DNA of 64,000 bases from Metaphire vulgaris (Eukaryota; Annelida; Clitellata; Crassiclitellata; Megascolecidae). The translations under genes were made by a program, and so were the position numbers. Where the stretch lies: contig CM030837.1 of the NCBI GenBank assembly GCA_018105865.1, positions 15,129,725 to 15,193,724 on the forward strand, given 5' to 3'. This document shows, piece by piece, positions 34,137 to 47,000 of this stretch; the stretch's first letter is position 1; each line of letters starts with the position of its first letter. The notes beneath the pieces are model-generated. The model searched no databases and was not told the origin of the DNA. It saw only the letters and a list, made by a program, of their open reading frames with translations.

Positions 34137-34935
34137 TCCTGTTCCTTCGTGTACTGAAGTTGAGGGAACACAGCCATGTTTGTGCTGTGTTTTGCTGACT
34201 GCTGCTGACAACTGCATTCCTGTCCACTGCTCCACATCATTGGCTCAAATTCTTTGTGGTGACCCTCTCTCTCTGTCTTTTCCTGGGCATCATTCATTAT
34301 CCTTTCCAGTGTTGATCTGGCTTTGCTGTTCCTCTGCACCTGCCCAAAATATCACAGCTTTTTTCTTTTGCACGTGGTGATGAACCGTCTATCTGCATTT
34401 GCCATTTGCAAAACCTCTTCATTTGGTTGTCCTTTTTCTCCAGCTTACTCTTTACAGAACTCACAATGAGTGCATTTAGAAGGCACCCATTCTTTTCTGT
34501 GCTTTTCTCTTCAATGTCCAACAGTAAAGGTTTTTACTCCTATATAGTATTCCATGCAACAATGACATCAGAAATTCATAATGGGATGTGATGCTTAGAA
34601 ATTGCCTGAATCCACTATCTAAGACCTGGACCATATGGGCATAGATCGAGTTCATCCATTCAGCTCTGGATCTGATTCATTCTTAGTATAATGTGTTATT
34701 TGTGTGCCTTAGAGTTAGAGCAATTACCAGTATGCTTTGAGCAACATGTTATCATAAGCCATGGACTACTAACGTTATAAAAGATACGGGAAATTGGACA
34801 ACAGACCCGATTGCAATTATAAGTCTCTAAGGCATTATTTTATTGTGAACAATAACATATTTTAACAAGTATATAAATACATCATTTATTGAAATATTTT
34901 TCATGTGAGGTTAGGATCTCATGTGCCATCTGCTG

Positions 34936-34966
<31 letters not shown>

Positions 34967-37900
34967 GTTGTTATTATTATTATTATTATTAACCACAATT
35001 TATTTAGCGCAGTAACATAGCTGGAGCTAAAGTCAAGAGCGCTTTACAAAGGAGTCACTTATAAGATATGTTAAATAAGTGTGTCTTTTATGCATTTGAA
35101 GCAGCGCTATAGAAGTCGAGGATTTGAATTTAATAGTTGGTGCTTGTTTGATATTAGATTTATATTTGTTTTATATCCAAAATTTGGATTCAAATCTAGT
35201 TTGGATCCACAGATCGGATTTGTATCGAGTGCATTTCATATAATTGGCCTGTTTGGCTTCATTGCTAATTAATTATTAAATGTAGCTCTGTTAGGAATTA
35301 GTCAGTAATTCTTCTTATGAATCTCCAACGCAAGAATTGTGCCCCCCTCCTCCTCCTCCTCCTCCTCCTGTTCTACCTTTCTTCTGTTGTTGGCTCATCT
35401 GTCCATGCAAGTTGAATGGTCCGCCTTGTCATGTATGTTATGCTGAGCTATTTGCAGTTCCAATGTATATTGCTACTCCCAAGTTGCCAGGATGAATAAA
35501 TACCTTTGCTATGTGCTCCTCGGGTATGTCTTGGCATTAGACTGGCTCTGGCAGCAGCTAGTATTGCATTATTGGAAATATAGAACTATTTGTTAGGATA
35601 TTTTTCCTTAGATCATTTGTTTCATTTCCTTTGACTTTCTGTGTGGTGAATATATTATCTTTACCTTGCTTCTGTTTTTCATTTGTGCCCCTACTATCTC
35701 CCATATAGATTGTTTAAGGCTTAGAAAAGGTTTGTCTACTTTTAAAGAGTATTGTGCAGAATAAAGGAGTCAGTCGAATGGATCTTAATATTGGATCCAA
35801 AACTGAATGCTGGAACCATAGAAGTTGATTGATTGAACTGATTGCGTTTATGTGACTATAATTTCTTGCTGTAATTCCATTTCCGAGCATTTTCATAGCA
35901 GTCAGGTTATGAGAGTCAGTGGGAGTGTTGCACTTCAATCATTCAATCAATCAATCACTTCAATCAATCAATCACTTCAATCACCCATAATAAATTCTGT
36001 TCATAGTCACTATGAAGTGAAGTTGTGGTCAGAAAGTGTCCTTAGTTCCTGTGATAGCCAGAAAGTCAACTTGATACAGTGGATCCCACTTAATCGCATA
36101 CCGCTTAATTACATAACCCGCATAATCACATAACAACATAAAAACCCAAACCAGTGTTTTGTGCGTACTATTAATTATCAGACGACCCAGCTATTCGCAT
36201 AGCCCAGTTAATCGCATAGGCAAGGCTTGCACGGCACCTATGCATTTAAGCGGGTTTCACTGTACTAGTTAATTTCAGCTAAGAAGGTAGAAAATAGAAG
36301 GGATATGGCTTAAGTATGGTTTTTCTGTATTTGAGGGTTAATGGGTTCATTTCAAGTTATTTTAGTAAAAATTGGGATATAAGTTATTTATTATCTGTTA
36401 CTTTCCAATTTAGATGATGTTTTCCTAAATATAATATACAAATTCTGCTCCTTCAATTACCATTGCTTAAACTGGCAGTTGTTACCACTTGTAATTTAAT
36501 AAAAACTATCAATGGTGCTCAAAATCCATCAACAAAAGGTCAGATCAGTGCCCCAGATATTGGTCAGAATAAGAAGGTCTAGGACTGACATTGGAGGATC
36601 GGAGGAGAATGCAGTGGGAAAAGAGTATGTGCTTGGTTTGAATTTGAAAATACACAGTAAATGCGAAGATCCACCAGCGGAACAGAGTTGCAGGTTTTTC
36701 TGTCAATAGTAAGGAACATTAAGTTTCAAGTACCTTCCAGAATGTGGTGTAGCATAGGCAGTGGTTTCTGTTGTGTGATTTTAGTGGTTGTAAATTTCAT
36801 TTTCGACTCCAGCACAATTACATGGCAAAACAGGATGTTGCTGCTTATGAGTTCTTTATTCTAAAATGAGAAATGTACTGAGCTTTTTATTATGCCTTTT
36901 ATCCTTAATTGCGTAATGTTCATAGATGAATGCCCAGCACATTATATATTATATTATTGTAGAAGTTTGAAAGTTATAGAAAATAACAGCAATGGTAATA
37001 TTGGCAGTAAAAGGAAGAGGGCAGCGACAGTAGTGATGCTTAAAACAAATATTGATATAAGCAATATTAAATTCTGAAGCTGCTATTTATACTAATTCTA
37101 GTAAACAGCATTCTAAAAGTATCATTTCATTGCTGCCCATTTCACAACTATCACCACTACTTAACTGCTTCTGCTTTTATTACGGTATTGTTTGTACTTC
37201 ATTTTCAGTATTTATACTACTTATGATATTTTATTTAGTACTTTTAGTACTGCAGTTACTGTGTATGTGTATATTTATATTATTTTTAAAATTGCCAAAT
37301 TACTTATTTTTGTGTGAATATTGTCATGATTAAAATGAATTATTCTGTTTATGATTTGCAACAGCAAAAGCAGAAGGACGTAACTGAGTTACTTGCACGG
37401 GCCGATGATTTGGCAGTACAGAACACATCATACCAGGAGGTCTACAGTGCCATGGCCAAGACTCTTGCAGAGGCTTGGAAGGACCTAAACAAGCAGCTTG
37501 AATATCGCAAGATGCTACTAGACCAAAGCATTGCATTTCATGAGAGTGCAGTACAGGTAGTACAGTACAGTACCGGTACATCAAGATTGGTGTTTAGTTT
37601 CCCAGAAATTTTACAGTTTCCAAAAGATAAGCTACTGAGGCACTTAAAATGACATTTCAATTTATACATATGTATGCATGTGTGTATATGTATGTACTTA
37701 GGTATGTATGTACATATGCTTGTATTTATACATATATAATTGCCTAATTATCTCGATTTGATGAATATTTTTTCTGTTTAGTTTTCACACAGAATGGAAG
37801 ATGCCCAGGACAGGTTTTCATCTGTTGGCCTTGCACAAGATGTGGAAAGTGTTAGACATATGCTTCAGCAGCATCAGGATTTGAAGAGAAGTGAGTTGTT

Positions 37901-40900
37901 TATAATTACCATATTTTAGCACATATAATGTGCACCCATGGATAGTGCACACCCACATATTATAATGTGCTGAAATTGGGCTATTACCGTATATATTCGT
38001 GATAAAGTCGAGAAATTTAAGGCCAATTCACAGGTTATATATCCTGACCTCGACTCGAGGCACTAACTGTTGGGTAAAGTTTCCATACATTTTAGCTAAT
38101 TGTAATTATTTTCAACATACTCTACGACATCTAAATAAAACGCTTTTAAGATTATGTGCCACATAAAATTAATTAAATATTGATCATAAATAAAAAATTC
38201 AAGATTACCGGTAATTAAGATTTTTATATTGACAGCGAATAGCAGGTTTAAAATTTTTTAATCAGGAATCAATCTGGGAATGTGAAAATCGTTTCAGTTT
38301 TTAGTTCAAAGCTAAAATGCAGTTTTCAATGATTTGCGCCACATGCCCACTTCGCGTCCGCCATTGTTCCAACTCTCACTATCACCTCAAGAGGGTTGGT
38401 TGTGCCGACTTATTCCGGGTCAATGACTTCAAATACCCAAAATTATGCGGATCGACTTTATCTCGAGTATATACGGTATGTGATAAACTTCTCATTTTAT
38501 GCATAAATGTGCCTCCAACTTTTGATTTCAAAACAATTAGATGAGTCCCCGCTGGACAGGTCAACCATTGGTATATTGTTCATATCATAATACAATATTA
38601 TAATCTTGGCATCATTTCCTGAACTAAATGCTCCTATAAAAGTGTTTTGGTATAGCACACCTCCGCATTTAGCAGGCAAAGGGGTTGAGCGGTTTGAAAA
38701 AACCATATGCAGCGTGCATTATATGCACTAAAATGCGGTACTTATGCAATTGCAGTAACAGCAGCATAATTTACTGATGCTCAAAATTTGTAAATTTAAT
38801 TGCAAACTAATATGACTGCAGTATATTTTATGAACATCTTAAATCTGTTGTGCTTTCAACTTGTTTTCTAATAATCATATAGAAATCACTGCATTATTAA
38901 GTAATAATAAAAGTGTCTATAATCCAGAGGCATAGCAGCTGTATGGACAACCTGACCAAATGCCAAGGGCCCCCCGTCACCCCCGACCTGCAAAGGGTCC
39001 CGACCTGAGCCACTTGACCCTCTAATAGGGTCCAGTGTGCAAGACCGCATCACCGCATCTGGAATTTACATTTGATATAAGAGCGCTAAAGTAGCAGAAA
39101 GGGCTCCCTGCCCGTTTTTCTCCAAGGGCCCCCGAGCATATTGCTACGCCACTGCTATGATCAGAGGATTAATATGACTGAACTCTGTTGCTTTTGAAAT
39201 CCTGAGGATTCACTGTTTGACTTCTGTTCAGATATCTTGGAGTCGTCGATGAACACTCTTCAGGAGGGCCAGCTGCTGCTGGATCGCATTCGGGAGATGG
39301 GAGCGCACGCCCACGTCCAGAACTGCCATGCCACCACGGCCGCCTGCTACGGCATCGAACACCTACTGGAACTTCTGCAGGATAGAAGGCGTCATCTCGA
39401 GGAGCTGTGGCTGCAGCGCAAGGTCCGACTCGAACAGTGTCTTCAGCTGCTTCTGCTTGACAGAGAAGTCAACAAGGTATGTCTTCTTTCGTCTTTGCTT
39501 TCACTTGGAGAATGTTGACATTGCACAATGCCATTATGGATATTTGTTTGAATATGACAGTGTAATTATATAATAATAACTGGGTTTTAAGTGTTTTAGT
39601 AGGAACTCTCTCTTGTGTTAAGACCACTATGGCTTGCATAGTTCTATATTTCAATTTCTGTTCATTAAAATAATTTTTATTGTTATGTGTTCGATCCTAC
39701 AAATAACAAAGCAGCATACAATGGCATTACAGCTTTCATATTCAGTTTCAATACGTTATAATTTTACAATGTATTTTTGACATTGAATATCACCATTTTA
39801 ATGTTGTGAGGTTTTCTAGCCTTGCATTTGTAAACTTCTCGTTGCTTATTGCGAATGTAGACTATTTTACATTGTATTAGTTTATTGTTATAGTTTCACT
39901 GTTGTAACATTGTTGAGATATACCAGTAAGTCTAAATACCGGTAGTCAGGGGAGATTTTGAGTTTTCTATCCAGATCTCAGCTTCCCAGTTAACATTGCA
40001 AAAAGTTGGTAATTGAAGAGTAGCAGTTTTTTTTACTCATGAATGTCAAGAAAAGTACAAATAATAGGTCACTGTTGAATCCTTAATTATGAAAACTAAA
40101 TTTTTTTGCATGTTGGTTTTTTACTCATGAATATCAAGAAAAATACAAATAGTAAGTCACTGTTGAATACTTAAATATGAAAACTAACTTCTTTTAATGA
40201 CATGCACTGAAATATGTACATTTTAGGTGTCAGAATGGTATGAGAAAGTTGGAGATGCTTACCTCAATCGAAAGGAGTTTGGAGACTCATTGACGGCAGC
40301 ACAAACCCTTCAAGATGAACACATACATTTCGAACAACAGGCCAGGGTAATCTTTCAACATTTACCAATTGCAAGTGTCCGATTCTTTGATGTTGATTCT
40401 CTGGCATTTTCGTGAAAATGTCAAAATTTTGGGGGACTTTTGCTTTGAATTATTCATTTTTGAAAATATAATTTAGTCTCAATTTAGGCTGATGGAAGAA
40501 TTTTACTTTTCAATATTTCTTGTTTCATTACAACTGTGTGGTTTGCTTCATGTTGTAAACTACTAATGAGAGATCATGAATACAAATGTTGCAAATGTTC
40601 CTGCATCTGAAAGCTGTTGTCTGTTGTTTATCAAAAGTACAATTCTTTAAGGAGAGGATATGAGTCATACAATGCAGAATTTTTTGCCAGACATATCAGA
40701 CCATAGTCATGTATTGATGAGAATATTTTTATGAGAATTATTTTATATTTGTTTGCAAAAATTTGGTGTCATGCTGGCATGCATTTTTTCACAACTACTT
40801 AGTTGTACTCATGTGTTATAATTTGATTTTTGTTGAGAGAATTTGTGAGGACATGGCATAGAGATGTGTTAGAGGGCTTATATCTCTTAGACCTAAAATC

Positions 40901-41039
40901 CACAAATTTTCAAAAATGCCATAAATTGCCATAGAGACTTGATGACTGATCCTAAAATTGCTAGCCCAAGCCTCTGCCACTGTGACTTGTAGATGATATT
41001 TTATAGTGTTTAATTAATAGTCAAGCTTTCACAATATTT

Positions 41040-41094
<55 letters not shown>

Positions 41095-44000
41095 ACAAGC
41101 CAATTTATACACAGTAAACTTGAATATACAGTAGTTCAAAATCAAAAGCACTTTACAGTCCAAATGATTTTTGAAAAAAGAATGTTTTGAGTTTCCGCAG
41201 GAACCATTCAGAGTCAATCTCTGTGGTAATATCATATCTGTAGCAATTTTCTTTCTGTTCTTAGGATATCCAAGAGACCATTTTACGTCTGATTCGAACT
41301 GCAGATCAGCTCGTACACAGTGCACGCTCGGACGCTGAGGCTGTGCGCAAGCGCCTGCAGACTGTGGACGAGAGGTGCGAAAGCTTCATGCAGCGCCTTG
41401 GTGCTAGGAGAAAGCACCTTGCTTTGGCTAGGAACTTCTTTACTTATTATCAGGCGGTAAGATGACTACAGCTCACTGCCATGAAATGTGAACTTAAAAT
41501 TGCTTATATCGATATTAGGAAAGCGAACTATTGCTTAATTCAAACGAGTTCTAAAGACTCACTTGTTTCACCTCTCACTCAAGTTATGTTTATTAAAATG
41601 CCCTTGATTTTGGTCGTCACCAAGCATATGCCACTATAAAAATTCTCTCAATGCTGCTGCTGCTGCTGCTGCTGTTCTAAAACTTGACATTATTATGTCT
41701 AATTCTTCTGTCACATCTGCACTGGTTCACACAATGCATTTTGTGTGTTGATGGAATTGATTAGTTGGCCATATGACCTCATCTATTTATAAATAAATAT
41801 TTATATGCATAAAGCATTATCCTATATTTTGATTGGCTGCCTGTTTCATGCTTCTGGCTATAGTGTGAGATAGCATACATAGAATAAAATTAAATTTCTA
41901 AATATTCATCTGCCCTAGGTATTCAGCTGTTGAGAAATTTTCTAGCATCACAACTCCAAAGCAATATTATCTATTTTTAGGCAACAGCGAAGCTAGGTGA
42001 AATTGAAATTCAAGTGGAGTGCACTGATCTCACGAGTAACACAGCAGCTCTTGCTGAAAGACTCTCATATTTGTCTCACAGTATTGTTGAAGCTGTGACT
42101 CCTGCCTTTCACGAGGGTCACGCTCTTCTAGAGAGGGTTGGAAAAAGTGATCCTGGAACACAAGGAGTCAGCACTGCAGTGAGAAAAAATTATAAATAGG
42201 CGTTTTTTTTAATATTAGCTGAAAATGAAGGTATTTTTATTTAGCCAGATTATATAAATTTACATTCATGCCTAAGGTTTCATTTATCATATAGTATTTA
42301 ATACTATTTTATGGATTATTTATCCATTCTTGCTGCATTTATCCATTTGTAATGGATGCAGTGTCACGTCACTCCATCTCACGAGACATGATGTGTTGTG
42401 TGAATGATGTGTGTGAGATCTGTACTATAATAAGGTGGCATGTAGCAGATTTCCACAAAGAATAACTTCAGTCAGGTTTGTTGTCCATTAAACCAGCTTG
42501 ATCATTTATTTTGCTGCCATTTTTAACAGTATATGTTTGGCATATATTTGCAGTCATTGTGCTTTAGCATTGATTAACTGGTTTTTCATTTATGGTTTTA
42601 GTGCAAAATATTTGATTGAATTTGCAGATGATTGTGAATTTGTACATATTGAAAATTTTATGAAGCATCACGTTAACTGTCAGGCACAGTTAACGTAATA
42701 GTTAAACACCCATATTATTTGTGATGATATTTGCACTTAGTTACTTTGATGTGTGAGGTCGTAACAAGGACTTGTAGCAAAACAAATGTTTTGAAATGTT
42801 AATTAAAATTTGCATCTCCATGACAGCGGCAACTACTCTACACACTACACCTCCATTCAAAGAAATCTATAGATTGCAATCGATACTATATTTACATCTG
42901 TTGGCAACCAAATGCCAAAATGGTAGAACTTTAATTATATATAAAATTGGAATAAAAAATTTAACCTATTTTTTTATTTTCAGATCACTGCACTGCAAGA
43001 GCATTCTCAAAAGTTGGAAGAAAAGTGCAAGACTCAATCTGAGGCTGGAGAGCAAAGTCAAGCATTGAATAAATATTTATACAAGTACAACGGAGTAAGT
43101 GATAAAGTAATTTTTTCATCTCTGGGCTTTTATCTCTGTTGTTGTTTTTCAAAATTTAAGTTCAATATTTTACTTTTTGACCTTGATTGCATTCACGAAT
43201 TCTTTTATAATCATAAATTTCAATAATTTTATTTCAGATTTTTGTTTCAAATTCTGCTCTGGATATAAATATTATTTGTGATACATTTATCTTATTTGCC
43301 ATAAATGTTTGTTACCTGCAGAGCATGAATTAAACTTATGAATTTATGTTTTTGGATGCTGTACTTGTACGTTGATATGGAGTGTCACTTTATATGCCTC
43401 AGAAACCTGGTCTCTTCAAAAGAAGGCCATACAAAAGCTGAAAGCATTCAAAATGTGGATATGGAGAAGAAGAAAACATCAATGGACAGACAAAAACAAA
43501 AGATGAAGTATCAGATGGTGGACGGACAAAAGATAATCAGCACCATCAAAAAAAGACAGAGGAACTGAAGTACTCACCCACCAGATGGTGGACGCCATAA
43601 CAAAGTTATATACCGAAATTCAATTCTAATTTCAATCAACTCACTTTCAATTGATTATTAAAGCGTTAGAGTCGGATTCTGCAGAGAATTAATACTCAGT
43701 GCTAAAAAGTGATTGGCTAATAAACATTGACTAACAGAATTGTCACGCAGGTTGGCTGAAGGATTTGATGCTTCAATTGGTTGAGAAAGACATAGGTTCA
43801 TTGGATGACTTGAATCCAGTATTATGCAGAATCCGGAAGCATAATAATCAATTGGAAAGTTCATAAAAGACAAATTGAGGAAATTGGTGCAGAATTGAAA
43901 TTCCAACAAATTGGTATATAATAATATGGAATTATGACTGATTGAAAGGGCAAGTGAAAACAGATGCACAATGTCTAAGGAGAGAAACATGAACAGTAAT

Positions 44001-47000
44001 TGAGGGAAGTATATCAGGAAGAAAGACAAAAGAAAGAATGGAAACATTGGACTGGATGGTGAAAACAGATGCACAATGTCACAAGAACCTGAAATCTGAA
44101 GAGGCAACAGGAAGAAACAATGATGATGATGTGATGATGTACTTGTACATTTAGTGAATATTTTTCCAGACTGAATTTTTATATTTTAAAGGATTCTTTC
44201 TCAAACTATGGCTCTCAAATATTTTAATGCCCATGGAGTTATTGTGAGCTTGCCATATTCTGAAGCAAAACACAATTTATCAAATAGTAACATATAAAAA
44301 TACAAGGGTCATCTGTCATTTGAATTGCAGCTGAGCTCCTGGTTGACAAAGATTGTGGTGCCTCTTCTTGGTCAACACACTGACATGGGGGCCAACCTTT
44401 CATCTGCACAGGATTTTCTTGAATTACATGAGCGATTTAATCAATGCATGAAGGTAAAAATTTGCCTAGCTTTGCTAAACTGATTTTCAGACAGTTTAAG
44501 CTTTTTTATTTTGGTAAGATCATAGTAGTTACTACCAATATATGCTTGGAAGAGCATTAAACGACAAAGCAGAAAGAAGACTAATGGTGAAGGTGCTCGA
44601 CCAGATGTACGAGGAAGAAAATGAAAACTCTTTCAGCAAATATTCCATATTTAAGCAAAAAGCACATGACAGACAAATGTGGCTGTGTTGGAGTATGGAA
44701 CCAATTGAAGTATTTTTAAAGTTTGTAAGACTTATGTTGTTGATTAAGTTATCTTGTGTTTAAAAGTTTGGTAGACTTGGAAATGGTAAAGATTGACCAC
44801 CGGTAGATGAATAAATTGCTAGAATTTTTACTCTAGCAGCCACTTCTTCAGTTGCTTTTCCTCTGTTTCTTGCATTGCTCTGTATATGATCACGAACTTC
44901 CACTTCTCTTTTATTAGATCCACAAGAGTTGCTGCTTTTCATGTCAGCCAAAATACTGTCTGCATTGCCCTGCAATTGTCAGCCCTTGTCTTCCATTCGC
45001 TCAGCTTTCCACCATCTGCTTCTATGGCGGTCATCGAGTTTTCCAACATGATCTTCCTCATTTCTTGTTGTGACAACCTATCCCTCTATGTTGGTGCCAC
45101 ATTAATCTCATCAAAACTCTTCATTTCAATATTATATTATAAAATCAAACAAATAATAATAATATGAAAGTAAAAAAATACAAAAAATAAAAGTTAGCAA
45201 AATTGAAGTCTTACTATGGTAATCATAGGAATTAAAATGTCTAAAAGAACTGGTCATTCAATCTTACACTATTAAATCACTATACATCTTTTAACATAAA
45301 GCAGTCTGCAAACCTAGGTATTTCAGACATTTTCATCAATGCTTTTTCTACCGCTCAAAACTAATTTCTTAGCTATGTTATTGTACAGACGTCAAATCAA
45401 AGATTATTTCATATTCATGTGACAACTTATCTCACTTCAGAGTTCCTCAAGTTAACATAACAAGTCCTGTAAATTTTCTAAATCTCTGCTCCAAAGTGTC
45501 ACTTGAAAGTACCCATAATCTTCATTGTATAATTTGTATATGTATTTGTATGTATATAATTTTTATGCTAGTCCTTGGATGTCTCTGTTCTGTTCTGGTC
45601 CAAGAAGTCGGGGAAGAAGTTAAAGTATGAAGAACAATTCCAGTAGTGTAGTGATTCACCTGGTCACTCTGACTGATTAAGTTCCCCACTACCTAGATCT
45701 GTTATGCTCTCTACACCTATATAGCATTTTCCATCCAGTGTCTTTGTATTAATGCATGATTGATGGCCAAAATGCTGTCAAATGTTGCAGAACAAGGCTA
45801 CAGAAGTTGCATCGCTGTTGTCAAATGCAGAAGAAGTTGCTAAACTTGGTACTGCAGAAGCAACAGCTGCAGCTGAAAGGGCAAACGCTTTCCGCGAACA
45901 GTGGCAGAAGCTACACACATACGTGCAACAGCGCATCCGACTTGCCTTGTCCTACGTTGCATTTCACAAAAAGGCACAGCAGGTCTGTCTCTAGAATTGT
46001 GTTCAGAAAAGGAATTTATCATGAAATGATGGGCTTTCGTGCCTTTAAACTGTGATTACTGTATATAGACTTTACAATCCAATTTTATAGGACACTGTAC
46101 AGTCAATTTTAGATAATTTTTATGTTATTAACTGTCATATATATAACTGATTTTCAGCTGTGAGCTGTTTAAAAAAATTCCTTTAAATTGTGTCTTGAAA
46201 TTGAATAACTAGATATTTGTTAAATGTATTGAATTACTTAAAATAATGTTATCTTTACTCAAAAGCTGAGAGTGACAATTTTGAAATGAACATGAGCTGT
46301 GGTATTCTTTTGATGTCAGAATGAGAAAATGTGGGTTATGTGCTGAATTTTTTCAGCTGGCAATTCAAATGGACGCCCTTCAAGAGTACCTCCGCATAGA
46401 GAAGCTTGATGCCAGTCAGGTTTCAGACGCTGCAATTAAGCACAAGGAAGACAGTTTCAAACATCTTAGCTCTGATTACACAGAGGTTGAACACAAAGGC
46501 AAACACTTCATCAAAGAAGCAAACGAGGCATGTGTTCATTATTTTCTTTTGTATTTTACAAGGTTTTCAAATTGCTAAATGACTTTTGTAGCAAGTCTTG
46601 TAAGTAGCATTATTATTATTTAACCCCTTAACTGGCCATTTATTTGTAATTTGATGCAAAGTGGACGATTCTTGGGACAGTCGGTTGAGGGGTTAATTGA
46701 ATGCATATCTTTTGGCCTACTTTGCTTTGTGCAACCTCTTCCCGTCAGAGCACAGAAGTTAAGCAATGTTGAGCATGGCTCTTACTTGGATGGATGACCA
46801 TCCCGGGATCGAATTGTGGTGCAGGTGGCCAACCAAGCCATTCATCACTTAGGTGTGGATAAATTGGTACCAGCTTTAAGCTGTGAAGTAAAATGTGGGC
46901 TTAGAGAAAGCAGCAGCAAACTACTCTTGATTAATGGCATTAACCACCTGCGTCACTGCTTCCCTAGTGCATGGAGATCAGCGCCGGACCGTCTACTCAT

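Noticed and set aside
33948..34380. Overlapping poly-Asp, poly-Ser, poly-His and poly-Met frames
   Set aside because: All from one CAT/TCA tract at the end of a LINE remnant.
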